Positions 1-5,187 of a DNA stretch of 5,500 nucleotides are shown here, piece after piece. The stretch's first letter is position 1. Every line of letters starts with the position of its first letter. Under the pieces are notes generated by a model. That model was given only the letters and a program-made list of their open reading frames with translations, searched no databases and was not told the DNA's origin. Source of the stretch: Bifidobacteriaceae bacterium (GTDB lineage: Bacteria; Actinomycetota; Actinomycetes; Actinomycetales; WQXJ01); the NCBI GenBank assembly GCA_031268115.1, contig JAIRXV010000085.1, positions 1 to 5,500 on the forward strand, in the 5' to 3' direction. The position numbers were made by a program, and so were the translations under genes.

Positions 1-2
1 AA

Positions 3-2339
3 GTGGCGGGGGCCTTTGAACCCATCGAATCCCTCCCCGAGATCGCACAGATTGCCATGGGAGCCGGGTACGGACTATTGGTCTCCACGGGGGGCACAGT
101 GTTCGCATTCGGCGACAACTGGCGGGGCCAGCTCGGTATCCCGGACCCGTACGGTTCTGCCGATCCGGTGGAAGTGCCTGGGCTGCCTTCTATCGTGGGT
201 GTCGCAGCCGCCGATTCCCATGTTCTCGCTGTGACCGCGGACGGGAAGGTGTGGGGCTGGGGCGAGAACAATGACGGGCAAGCGGTCAATAGCAGCTTCG
301 ATGCGCTGGTCGCTCCGGGTCCAGTGATTGGTCTGACCGGGATCGTTGCTGTGGCCGCCGGAGGCGGTTCTTCCGTCGCGGTCGATTCGGCCGGTTTCCT
401 GCACACCTGGGGTGGCAACCCCTCGGGCAAGCTTGGCGACGAGCGGAGTTCAGTGATCACTTCTCCGAGGCGTGTTCTCGGCGCCACGAACATCAAGGCG
501 ATCGCTGGCGGGGATTCATCCTCTGCTGCCCTGACCAAGAGCGGTGAGGTATATACCTGGGGACTTGACCCGATTAGGGGATATGCTGCTGGGTCTGAAG
601 CGCATTCGCTCGTTCCGGCGTTGGTCGATCTGCCTGAGTCCATCGATTCTCTTGCGATGGGCCAGGGCCATTCCGTTGCCCTTAGCTCTTCCGGGTCCGT
701 GTATACCTGGGGTCAGAATCATGTTTGGCAAACGGGTCAGGGACAGAGCAACGACCCACGGACGCCTGCGAAGGTAACGATCCCGGAGGCTGAGGCCGAC
801 CCGGTGCGTCGTGCTGTCGCTGGCTATTCGGTCTCGGCGGTCATTACCGAATCGGGCAAGGTCTATTCCTGGGGCAGGAACATCTATGGCGAACTGGGTA
901 TTGGCACGGTTGGATCTGTCGCCGTGCCGACGCTCGTCCAGGGTCTGCCCGCTAATGATCCCATCGTGGACCTTGCTATGACGGACAGTCATTCGTTGGC
1001 GTTGACCGCGTCGAACAAAGTCTATGTGTGGGGGTTTGGGGTGGCCGCGGCGCTCGGAAGAGAGGGTTCTCGGAACACGGTCTATGAGCCGACTGAAGTT
1101 CCCGGTCTGCCTGGCGACGTTAAGGGCATTGCCGCCGGTTTTGGAGTGGCCGTCGTGTTGACCGAGAGCGGTGACGCGTACGTCTGGGGATCGGGATTTA
1201 GGTCGTCCTTTGGCGTTGCCGGGACTGACACCGTGGAATTGCCGACCAAGTTGGTTGTTCCGGAGGGGATTGTGGATGTCGTGAACGGGAACAACCGGTC
1301 GTTTGCATTGTCCGCCTTGGGCAACGTCTACGGTGCCGGAGCGAGCGACCGCGGCGGCCTGGGGATCGCGGGACCGGATACGTTTGAGACTTTCACCCTG
1401 GTGCCTGGGATCGCGGATGTGCAGATGCTGGCCAACCAGACCTTCACCGCGCTGGGCCTGACCAAATCGGGTGAGGTGTGGGCGTGGGGCAGTACCAGTA
1501 GCGGTCAGGCTGGCTTCCTGCCCCCGCAAAAGGTCCCAGCCCAAAGCCCCGCCGGTCTACGGGTGATCATTGGGGTGGAGCTTCCGGAGCAGCCCACGCC
1601 GGGGGAGACGCCCGGAGCGGATGGGGAACCCGGTGTCCCGGGTTCGGAGGATTCGGTGGACGATGGCGGCCCCACGGTCCCGCCGATCCCGCCCGCTACT
1701 CCGGGGGCACCGGCTGCTCCTGCAGCCCCAGCTGTTCCGGGTGCTCCGGATGGCGGATCGACCGTGTCTAAGGTGTCGGCGTCGTTCGTCACGGTCATTG
1801 CTCGGGCGGGTTCCACGGTGAAGGTTCCCTTGGCCGCCCACGTGACAGCGGGTTCCCCGACCGGCACGGTGGCGGTGGCCTGGAAGGCGTCCGCTCCGAA
1901 GGTGGCGACGTTGACCAAGGGTAAGAAGGCCGGCACCTTCCGAGTGAACGCTGGCTCGACGCAGCGATTGTCGATCCGCACGGCCACAGCGGGTGTCAGC
2001 AAGATCACGCTGAAGGTTCCCGGCGGGAAGGACTATGTGATCACGGTCAAAGCGGTCGCGAAGGACAAGGTGAAGAAGGTCGCCAAGGTCCGCATTGAGG
2101 TTCGGGGTTCGGGTTCGACTCGTGTGGCGCCTGGGTCGAGCGTGCGGTTGAAGGCTTGGGTGTCGCCGGCCGGTGCGGTGCGGTCCAAGGCACTGTGGAA
2201 GTCGTCGGACCCAAGGGTCGCGACGGTGGACAAGGTCGGCAAAGTGACCGCGGTAGGCGAAGGCAAAGCGGTGATCACCGCCATCGTCCAGGGTAAAACC
2301 GCCCGCAAGACCGTGACGGTCACGCCCTCCCAAGGGTGA
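3..2339 (+). CDS. Secreted RCC1-repeat beta-propeller protein with C-terminal Ig-like (Big2) domains, 5' partial
   Basis: The open frame runs from the window edge to a TGA, giving 778 visible residues. About ten RCC1-type repeats fill residues 14-519, each with the pattern of a small-residue strand, then S-x-A-L/V-T-x-S-G-x-V-Y-x-W-G and often G-Q-L-G (for example 283-299, VYSWGRNIYGELG). A Pro/Ala/Gly/Glu-rich linker follows (about 527-586), then an Ig-like domain (about 587-685) and a clearer Big2-like domain (about 695-775, with LWKSSDPRVATVDKVGKVTA). RCC1 repeats form beta-propellers used for binding; Big2 domains are typical of extracellular proteins. No signal peptide, LPXTG motif or membrane anchor is visible. 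The GTG at position 3 sits inside the propeller and is probably not the start: the real gene should begin upstream with a signal peptide, as in the paralogue at 5188. The ligand is unknown. Domain identity is secure; the extracellular location is inferred from the Big2 domains and the paralogue. Confidence 0.9.
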   Translation: MAGAFEPIESLPEIAQIAMGAGYGLLVSTGGTVFAFGDNWRGQLGIPDPYGSADPVEVPGLPSIVGVAAADSHVLAVTADGKVWGWGENNDGQAVNSSFDALVAPGPVIGLTGIVAVAAGGGSSVAVDSAGFLHTWGGNPSGKLGDERSSVITSPRRVLGATNIKAIAGGDSSSAALTKSGEVYTWGLDPIRGYAAGSEAHSLVPALVDLPESIDSLAMGQGHSVALSSSGSVYTWGQNHVWQTGQGQSNDPRTPAKVTIPEAEADPVRRAVAGYSVSAVITESGKVYSWGRNIYGELGIGTVGSVAVPTLVQGLPANDPIVDLAMTDSHSLALTASNKVYVWGFGVAAALGREGSRNTVYEPTEVPGLPGDVKGIAAGFGVAVVLTESGDAYVWGSGFRSSFGVAGTDTVELPTKLVVPEGIVDVVNGNNRSFALSALGNVYGAGASDRGGLGIAGPDTFETFTLVPGIADVQMLANQTFTALGLTKSGEVWAWGSTSSGQAGFLPPQKVPAQSPAGLRVIIGVELPEQPTPGETPGADGEPGVPGSEDSVDDGGPTVPPIPPATPGAPAAPAAPAVPGAPDGGSTVSKVSASFVTVIARAGSTVKVPLAAHVTAGSPTGTVAVAWKASAPKVATLTKGKKAGTFRVNAGSTQRLSIRTATAGVSKITLKVPGGKDYVITVKAVAKDKVKKVAKVRIEVRGSGSTRVAPGSSVRLKAWVSPAGAVRSKALWKSSDPRVATVDKVGKVTAVGEGKAVITAIVQGKTARKTVTVTPSQG
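42..1559 (+). repeat. About ten tandem RCC1 repeats (protein level)
   Basis: Repeats recur about every 45-60 codons. The W-G (or F-G) core of successive repeats falls near residues 36, 86, 136, 186, 236, 290, 343, 395, 443 (degenerate, GAG) and 495. The DNA copies have diverged, so this is an old protein repeat and not a recent tandem DNA expansion. A classical RCC1 propeller has seven blades, so ten visible repeats plus any upstream suggest either a larger array or two propellers. Confidence 0.8.
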
Positions 2340-2358
2340 CGCAGGACCTTTCTTGTTG

Positions 2359-2397
2359 CTCGAATGGCCGGTGGGTTCGCCCCACCGGCCATTCGAG
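2359..2397. terminator. Strong hairpin, likely terminator of the RCC1/Big2 gene, possibly bidirectional
   Basis: A perfect 17-bp inverted repeat (2359-2375 and 2381-2397, arm start CTCGAATGGCCGG) encloses a 5-nt loop, TTCGC, 20 bases after the RCC1 stop codon. There is no T-run on either side, which is common for actinobacterial terminators. The minus-strand zeta fragment ends 117 bases to the right, so the hairpin could stop convergent transcription from both sides. The hairpin is directly seen; the terminator role is inferred from position and stem strength. Confidence 0.75.
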
Positions 2398-2403
2398 TCA
2401 GCG

Positions 2404-2460
2404 CCCCAAGTCGGCGTCCACCGCACCACAGTCGGCATCATCCGCTGGCGAGGCCTATGT
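2404..2460 (+). pseudogene. Shred of a recombinase-type helix-turn-helix
   Basis: Read from 2404 in frame, this encodes PQVGVHRTTVGIIRWRG, almost the same as the recognition-helix stretch FDVHRTTVGVILRRHG of the HTH ORF at 3359-3592. At the DNA level GTCCAYCGCACCACRGTCGG is shared (Y and R mark differences). There is no start codon, no upstream part of the HTH and no continuing domain, and the similarity fades after about 2455. It begins right after the terminator hairpin. It is best read as debris from a second copy of the same gene family. Confidence 0.55.
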
Positions 2461-2513
2461 GGGCGGCTTGGATGAAACTCCCTCATCCATGTTGGTGAAA
2501 CCCTCGACCCGGC

Positions 2514-2753
2514 CTAACCGCCAGACCCGGCCGCCCAGTCCTCGTCATCGGGATGGTGTTGCCGCAAGTCGTCCCCGACTATCTGGGCGAACCGCAACCC
2601 AGGGTTCTGATCGCGGATCCGGGAGACCGCGGCGGTCTTCCCGCAGCCGGGTTGCCCGCCCACCAGGACCAGGAGCGGCTGGGCGTCGGGGCGGACGGAA
2701 GCGAACACGTCCGGCAGGACAAACTCGCGCCAGGCGCCCTCGTAGTCGATCAT
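2514..2753 (-). pseudogene. Zeta-type toxin, truncated N-terminal fragment
   Basis: This 79-residue frame has the start of a zeta toxin kinase: a hydrophobic strand and Walker A P-loop at residues 27-40 (LLVLVGGQPGCGKT), then the DDLRQHHP motif at 61-68, matching the D-x-D/E-x-R-x-x-HP region of the family. Zeta toxins are P-loop kinases that phosphorylate UDP-N-acetylglucosamine and block wall synthesis. Family members usually run well over 200 residues; here the frame stops at DWAAGSGG soon after the HP motif, so most of the substrate site and lid is missing. The bases beyond show no zeta-like continuation. The ATG at 2753 is chosen because ATGA overlaps the antitoxin stop (2750-2753), the usual coupled layout. 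A longer start at 2801 would lie inside the antitoxin and is unlikely. It is probably inactive. Family assignment is strong for so short a piece. Confidence 0.75.
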
Positions 2754-3200
2754 GCTGGGTCCCGGCGCAGCTTCTTCAGGCGGGCGGCCTCCTCGGCCCA
2801 CTCCCCAATCAAGGCGGCCATCGTGTCGCGGTCATCCGCTGAGACCTGGTCGCGTGTCTCGACCAGGTCGCGCCGCGACTCGGTCCACAGGCGCTCCTCG
2901 TCTTTCGTCTTTGCCCGCCGCTGACATGCCACGTAGACCGCTGAAAGGGAGTTGGCGGCATCCCGGAACACGTCGCACAAGACCGGGCAGCGGTGTCTGC
3001 CTCCAAACCTCTCCCACCGTGTCCGGTGGCGCTTTGACGGCGCGGCCCACCACCGACTTGGGGCGGTTCGTCAACGCCGCGATGCCGCACACGCTCAGGC
3101 CGGAGGCGGACAAGTCCTTCACGATCCGGGCGAACTGCGCGTCAGTGACCGAACCGCGCACCCTGCGCACATCGGCCGCCAGGTCCCCCGTCAATGCCAT
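2750..3200 (-). pseudogene. HTH antitoxin of the zeta toxin, copy 1, frameshifted
   Basis: The 5' part encodes MALTGDLAADVRRVRGSV... with an HTH-like segment at residues 35-55 (LSVCGIAALTNRPKSVVGRAV). After TPLP the frame is lost, and the rest continues in another frame as VLCDVFRDAANSLSAVYVAC... ending LKKLRRDPA. Comparison with copy 2 (4714-4983) shows the cause: GGG at 2985-2987 against GG in copy 2, one extra base. Repaired, the protein would be about 149 residues, with an N-terminal DNA-binding part and a charged helical C-terminus that would bind the toxin. The stop overlaps the zeta start by 4 bases. The start at 3200 is supported because the paralogues align from MALTG, while upstream a 2-base indel breaks any shared frame. 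The family is inferred from its position next to zeta; I do not recognise a named antitoxin. Confidence 0.7.
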
Positions 3201-3243
3201 GATCGTACGTACCCGCAGTGTCCCCAATCGGGACACTGCGCCG
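2961..3243. repeat. Direct duplication, copy 1 (antitoxin 5' part plus operator)
   Basis: This block matches 4745-5028 closely on the same strand, with scattered substitutions, one extra G here (2985-2987) and a 2-base difference just upstream of the start codon. It covers the antitoxin N-terminal half and its upstream palindrome. Similarity stops sharply after the palindrome (3243/5028) and inside the antitoxin at VFRD/VFRE, so the duplicated unit is not a whole TA operon. Confidence 0.8.
3214..3240. promoter_or_regulatory. Perfect palindrome upstream of antitoxin copy 1, candidate operator
   Basis: Arms CGCAGTGTCCC (3214-3224) and GGGACACTGCG (3230-3240) pair perfectly over 11 bp around CAATC. 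The palindrome lies 14-40 bases upstream of the antitoxin start at 3200. The core recurs upstream of copy 2 (5004-5020). The placement suits autoregulation by the HTH antitoxin, which is the usual logic of toxin-antitoxin operons. I could not place a convincing promoter around it. Confidence 0.6.
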
Positions 3244-3358
3244 GGCGGTGGACCGTACGAGACAAAGTTCAAACCCTCCCCGCTTCCTGAAACACCTGGT
3301 CAAAGCGCGCGAGACCACTGACTTGAGCGGAGTTGGTTCACCCGGAGAATCTCAACAT

Positions 3359-3592
3359 GTGGACAGGAGACAGCTCCAGCGGCCGTCCGGCGCCAAGATC
3401 GCGCAGATGGCCGCCGCCTACCAAGATGGCAAGTCTGTCTACGAACTGGCCTTCATGTTCGACGTCCATCGCACCACGGTCGGCGTCATCCTGCGCCGCC
3501 ACGGTGTCACCGCCGCCAAGCCAGCTATCCACATCGCCAAGCTGCGGAAACACCTCCGTCTTCAACAGGGGTGCGCCGAGTCCGACCACTGA
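3359..3592 (+). CDS. Small HTH protein, probable remnant of a serine-recombinase C-terminal region
   Basis: The 77-residue frame begins with a GTG at 3359 preceded by GGAGA at 3343-3347, a usable though distant ribosome binding site. Residues 4-50 (RQLQRPSGAKIAQMAAAYQDG, then KSVYELAFMFDVHRTTVGVILRRHGV) match the Hin/resolvase-type HTH found at the C-termini of actinobacterial serine recombinases. No catalytic resolvase domain lies upstream, and the tail after residue 50 (TAAKPAIHIAKLRKHL...) is not recognisable. It could be a decayed recombinase end or a free-standing small DNA-binding protein. The frame stays open upstream to about 3218 but without recognisable content. A second shred of the same HTH lies at 2404-2460. 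The HTH call is good; whether the gene is alive is uncertain. Confidence 0.5.
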   Translation: MDRRQLQRPSGAKIAQMAAAYQDGKSVYELAFMFDVHRTTVGVILRRHGVTAAKPAIHIAKLRKHLRLQQGCAESDH

Positions 3593-3650
3593 ACCGAGCG
3601 GCTCACCTCGGCCCATACTGTGCCGGCGAATGGGAGCAGGACGGCGATGG

Positions 3651-3680
3651 TTCACATCTGGGCGTCTGTGCATCTAAGAT
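3651..3680 (+). promoter_or_regulatory. Candidate promoter of the RHH/RelE operon (leaderless)
   Basis: TTCACA (3651-3656) and TAAGAT (3675-3680) are separated by 18 bases and resemble -35 and -10 boxes. The -10 box ends six bases before the antitoxin ATG (3687), so transcription would start at or next to the ATG. There is no convincing Shine-Dalgarno sequence. Together this fits a leaderless transcript, common in actinobacteria. Confidence 0.5.
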
Positions 3681-3682
3681 GT
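3654..3682. promoter_or_regulatory. CATCT half-sites overlapping the promoter, candidate RHH operator
   Basis: CATCT occurs at 3655-3659 and 3671-3675, and its inverse AGATG at 3677-3681. The last two form CATCT-A-AGATG, a perfect small palindrome on top of the -10 box. ACATCT (3654-3659) and AGATGT (3677-3682) are also exact inverse copies. Ribbon-helix-helix dimers bind short half-sites of this size, so binding here would block RNA polymerase. Confidence 0.4.
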
Positions 3683-3686
3683 TCCC

Positions 3687-3956
3687 ATGACCGCAGTGGC
3701 TACCTCGGGACCCACCCGCATCACAGTTGAGTTGCCAGCCGAGGATTACCTAGTCCTGAAGGTGGCCGCCGCCGCCGGCGGACGCGGCGCGTCCATGTCC
3801 GGCCTGATCCGCGACCTGGTGCATGAATACGTTGAACAGCTCCAAGACGAAGTCGACGTCCGCGTCGTATTGGAACGGATGGCTGACGCGCGGCCCCGCC
3901 TCAGCGCCCAAGAGGTCCAAACGCACCTCGCCGCGAAGCGCGCCCGCACAGCGTGA
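3687..3956 (+). CDS. Ribbon-helix-helix (CopG/Arc-type) antitoxin
   Basis: This 89-residue protein has the RHH layout: a short beta strand at residues 10-16 (TRITVEL), helix A at about 18-30, a turn rich in Gly, and helix B at 36-49 (SMSGLIRDLVHEYV). The remaining charged tail (50-89) would wrap the toxin. RHH antitoxins dimerise through the strand, bind their own promoter and neutralise the partner. The stop TGA overlaps the toxin GTG start by four bases (GTGA, 3953-3956), so translation is coupled. The ATG at 3687 is chosen because the RHH strand begins only nine residues later and a -10 box lies just upstream. It appears complete and intact. The exact RHH subfamily is not assigned. Confidence 0.85.
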   Translation: MTAVATSGPTRITVELPAEDYLVLKVAAAAGGRGASMSGLIRDLVHEYVEQLQDEVDVRVVLERMADARPRLSAQEVQTHLAAKRARTA

Positions 3957-4312
3957 GCACGCGCGAGCCTTGGCGAGTCGAATACGTGCTTGGCGCGTAC
4001 TGGGACCTGGACCGACTCGACAACCTCGACCCTGCCGTAGCAGACGCGGCCACTGCGGCGGTGTCCGATGTCGCGCATCACCACAAGCGCGGCAAGGCCT
4101 TGGGCGAAAGGCATATCACCGGAGACCTGACCGGCCTGTTCCGGGTTAAGTTCGACCTGCCGGACATCAGCCCCCAACGGTTCCGCCTTGTTTATCAACA
4201 CGAAGGGGATTCTGTGATCATCTGGGCGTTGGGCCCACGCGAGGACGCCCAGGTTTACCGCGAAGTGCTCAACCGCCAGTCAGGCCGCCCGCAAGAATCG
4301 GGGCAGTACTGA
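3953..4312 (+). CDS. RelE/ParE-family toxin
   Basis: This 119-residue protein has the family's conserved C-terminal half: GDLTGLFRVKFD (57-68), RFRLVYQ (76-82) and VIIWALGPREDAQVYREVLNR (88-108), the strand-strand-strand core with basic residues (R64, R76, R78, R96) that in RelE-type toxins contact RNA. RelE members cleave ribosome-bound mRNA; ParE members poison gyrase. The sequence does not settle which. Length is normal to slightly long for the family, with an N-terminal helical stretch (about 12-50). The GTG start overlaps the antitoxin stop, the standard antitoxin-first order. The frame is clean, so this pair is the one plausible working TA module here. A hairpin begins at its stop codon. 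Confidence 0.82.
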   Translation: MSTREPWRVEYVLGAYWDLDRLDNLDPAVADAATAAVSDVAHHHKRGKALGERHITGDLTGLFRVKFDLPDISPQRFRLVYQHEGDSVIIWALGPREDAQVYREVLNRQSGRPQESGQY

Positions 4313-4738
4313 AGGGCGACCGGAAGGTCGTCTTTCAGGCGGCCTTCGAGCAGGCGCAGCAACAGTTCACCCGCAGCTGGTTCAATCGGCTACGAGAGCC
4401 GCGCACTGAACCTGTTTTACGGCATCTCCCAGGCAGGTCGCGCGCTCGCTGCCGCTTCGCCCAACCTGAACCAGGGGCAAATCAGCCATGCCAGCAAGAA
4501 CTGGCAAAGCGCGAGCCACGGACTCAGATTCCTTCCCGAGGGTCCACTCGGCGAGTTTTGGGAGCAGAAGGTCACCGTGATGCCGACGGTAAAGGACAGC
4601 TTCAGCCGCGCCTGCATCGCAGTCGGCTCTCCGTACGAATCCGTGGGTCCGGTCCAACTGGGAAGCCTGGCCGCTCAATTGCCCCAATTCTGGATTGAAT
4701 GGCGGTCCTTCAGTCAGTGGCCGCAGACAAGGGTACTG
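4309..4738 (+). pseudogene. Headless, frameshifted fragment resembling YaaC-like proteins
   Basis: From 4309 one frame reads LKGDRKVVFQAAFEQAQQQFT. The sense continues from 4373 in the next frame as AAGSIGYESRALNLFYGISQAGRALAAASPNL..., then HGLRFLPEGPLGEFWEQ. Removing one C from CCC at 4370-4372 joins them. GYESRALNLFYGISQAGRALAA followed by a W...HGLRF stretch resembles YaaC-like proteins, whose function is not established. The second frame has no start codon before 4577, no N-terminal region is present, and the frame runs into antisense of the antitoxin copy at about 4740, so both ends are lost. It begins on the RelE stop. The assignment is from memory of the family pattern and is moderate; that it is a broken gene is more certain. 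Confidence 0.45.
4311..4336 (+). terminator. Hairpin at the RelE stop codon, candidate terminator
   Basis: Arms GAAGGGCGACC (4311-4321) and GGTCGTCTTTC (4326-4336) pair over 11 bp in RNA with two G-U pairs, around a GGAA (GNRA-type) loop. The 3' arm ends in TTTC, but no long T-run follows. It begins within the toxin stop codon (4310-4312). It also lies in the start of the YaaC-like fragment, so chance pairing cannot be excluded. Confidence 0.4.
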
Positions 4739-4983
4739 GTGGCTTCGCGGAACACGTCGTACAAGACCGGCAGCGGCGTCTGCTTCCCGGCTTCGGCCGC
4801 CGTCTTCGGTGGCGCTTTGACCGCCCGGCCCACCACCGACTTGGGGCGGTTCGTCAACGCCGCGATGCCGCGCACGCTCAACCCAGCGGCGGACAGGTCC
4901 TTCACGATCCGGGCGAACTGCGCGTCGGAGACCGAGCCGCGCACCCCGTGCACATCGGCTGCCAGGTCCCCCGTCAACGCCAT
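4714..4983 (-). pseudogene. HTH antitoxin of zeta type, copy 2, 3' truncated
   Basis: The 89-residue frame starts MALTGDLAADVHGVRGSV and matches copy 1 closely through the HTH segment (residues 35-55, LSVRGIAALTNRPKSVVGRAV) and on to TPLPVLYDVFREA, without the frameshift found in copy 1. After about residue 83 the match stops and the frame reads STLVCGH, antisense to the YaaC-like fragment. The helical C-terminus, which should bind the toxin, and the zeta gene are both missing. The N-terminal DNA-binding part is intact and still has its palindrome upstream, so it could make a short repressor-like protein. Substitutions against copy 1 are largely conservative (for example S/A and D/E), which suggests both copies were once under selection. 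Confidence 0.6.
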
Positions 4984-5028
4984 GAATCGCGTCGTACCCG
5001 AATTGTCCCCAATCGGGACACTGCGCCA
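4745..5028. repeat. Direct duplication, copy 2 (antitoxin 5' part plus operator)
   Basis: This is the partner of 2961-3243 in the same orientation. At the left end similarity stops inside the antitoxin frame near 4745, where the YaaC-like fragment abuts. At the right end it stops just after the palindrome. The copies differ at many positions, so the duplication, or separate arrival of two related systems, is not recent. Confidence 0.8.
5004..5020. promoter_or_regulatory. Palindrome upstream of antitoxin copy 2, candidate operator
   Basis: TGTCCC (5004-5009) and GGGACA (5015-5020) form a perfect 6-bp inverted repeat around CAATC, 20-36 bases upstream of the start at 4983. It is the same core as 3214-3240, but the outer bases of the left arm differ (CGAAT here, CGCAG there). 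Keeping the core while the flank drifts is what a binding site would show. Confidence 0.55.
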
Positions 5029-5127
5029 GGCGCCGGGGCCTCATGTATCGACTGCCCCATCCACCCTGGGGAAGCCCTCCGAACCGTGGGCAATACCAGC
5101 TCAGGGCTTGTGGGAATAGAACTGTGG

Positions 5128-5145
5128 CCGCAGTGGTTACTGCGG
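5128..5145. promoter_or_regulatory. Hairpin/palindrome upstream of the second RCC1 gene
   Basis: CCGCAGT (5128-5134) and ACTGCGG (5139-5145) pair perfectly around GGTT, 42 bases before the RCC1 start codon. It could be an operator, a leader hairpin in the mRNA, or a weak terminator of upstream transcription. No clear -35/-10 pair was found in 5030-5187, so its role stays open. Confidence 0.35.
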
Positions 5146-5176
5146 TGGGTAGTTTCCCTTGACGTTCGAATCCGTG

Positions 5177-5182
5177 AAGGAG
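5177..5182 (+). promoter_or_regulatory. Strong ribosome binding site
   Basis: AAGGAG lies five bases before the ATG at 5188. It fixes the start of the second RCC1 gene, together with the signal peptide that begins immediately. Confidence 0.85.
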
Positions 5183-5187
5183 CGGAA

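Noticed and set aside
1584..1760. Pro/Ala/Gly-rich stretch that looks repetitive
   Set aside because: It is an in-frame interdomain linker of the RCC1/Big2 protein with irregular DNA, not a separate repeat element or CRISPR.
516..2486. Long minus-strand open frames of 342, 167 and 309 residues opposite the RCC1 gene
   Set aside because: They are antisense to a well-supported coding region, have Arg/His/Pro-rich composition and no motifs, so they are shadows.
2754..2801. Upstream start for the zeta fragment, adding 16 residues
   Set aside because: The extra residues (MGRGGRPPEEAAPGPS) are the antitoxin's coding sequence in another frame; the ATG overlapping the antitoxin stop is the natural start.
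2336..2842. 168-residue plus-strand frame overlapping the RCC1 stop by four bases
   Set aside because: The ATGA-like overlap is tempting, but the product is low-complexity Arg/Pro/Ser-rich, passes through the terminator hairpin and lies antisense to the zeta fragment.
3201..3272. N-terminal extension of antitoxin copy 1 (MNFVSYGPPPGAV...)
   Set aside because: It runs through the palindrome, and in copy 2 a 2-base difference puts the equivalent stretch out of frame with MALTG, so it is not translated as part of the antitoxin.
3594..3611. Small hairpin CCGAG/CTCGG after the HTH ORF
   Set aside because: A five-base stem with an eight-base loop and no T-run is too weak to call a terminator.
4382..5044. 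220-residue minus-strand open frame
   Set aside because: It overlaps antitoxin copy 2 in another frame and lies antisense to the YaaC-like fragment. Its sequence is Arg/Gly-rich with no recognisable motif, as expected of a shadow frame in GC-rich DNA.
5072..5109. Inverted repeat AAGCCCT (5072-5078) and AGGGCTT (5103-5109)
   Set aside because: Only 7 bp with a 24-base loop; expected by chance in this composition and not tied to any gene signal.
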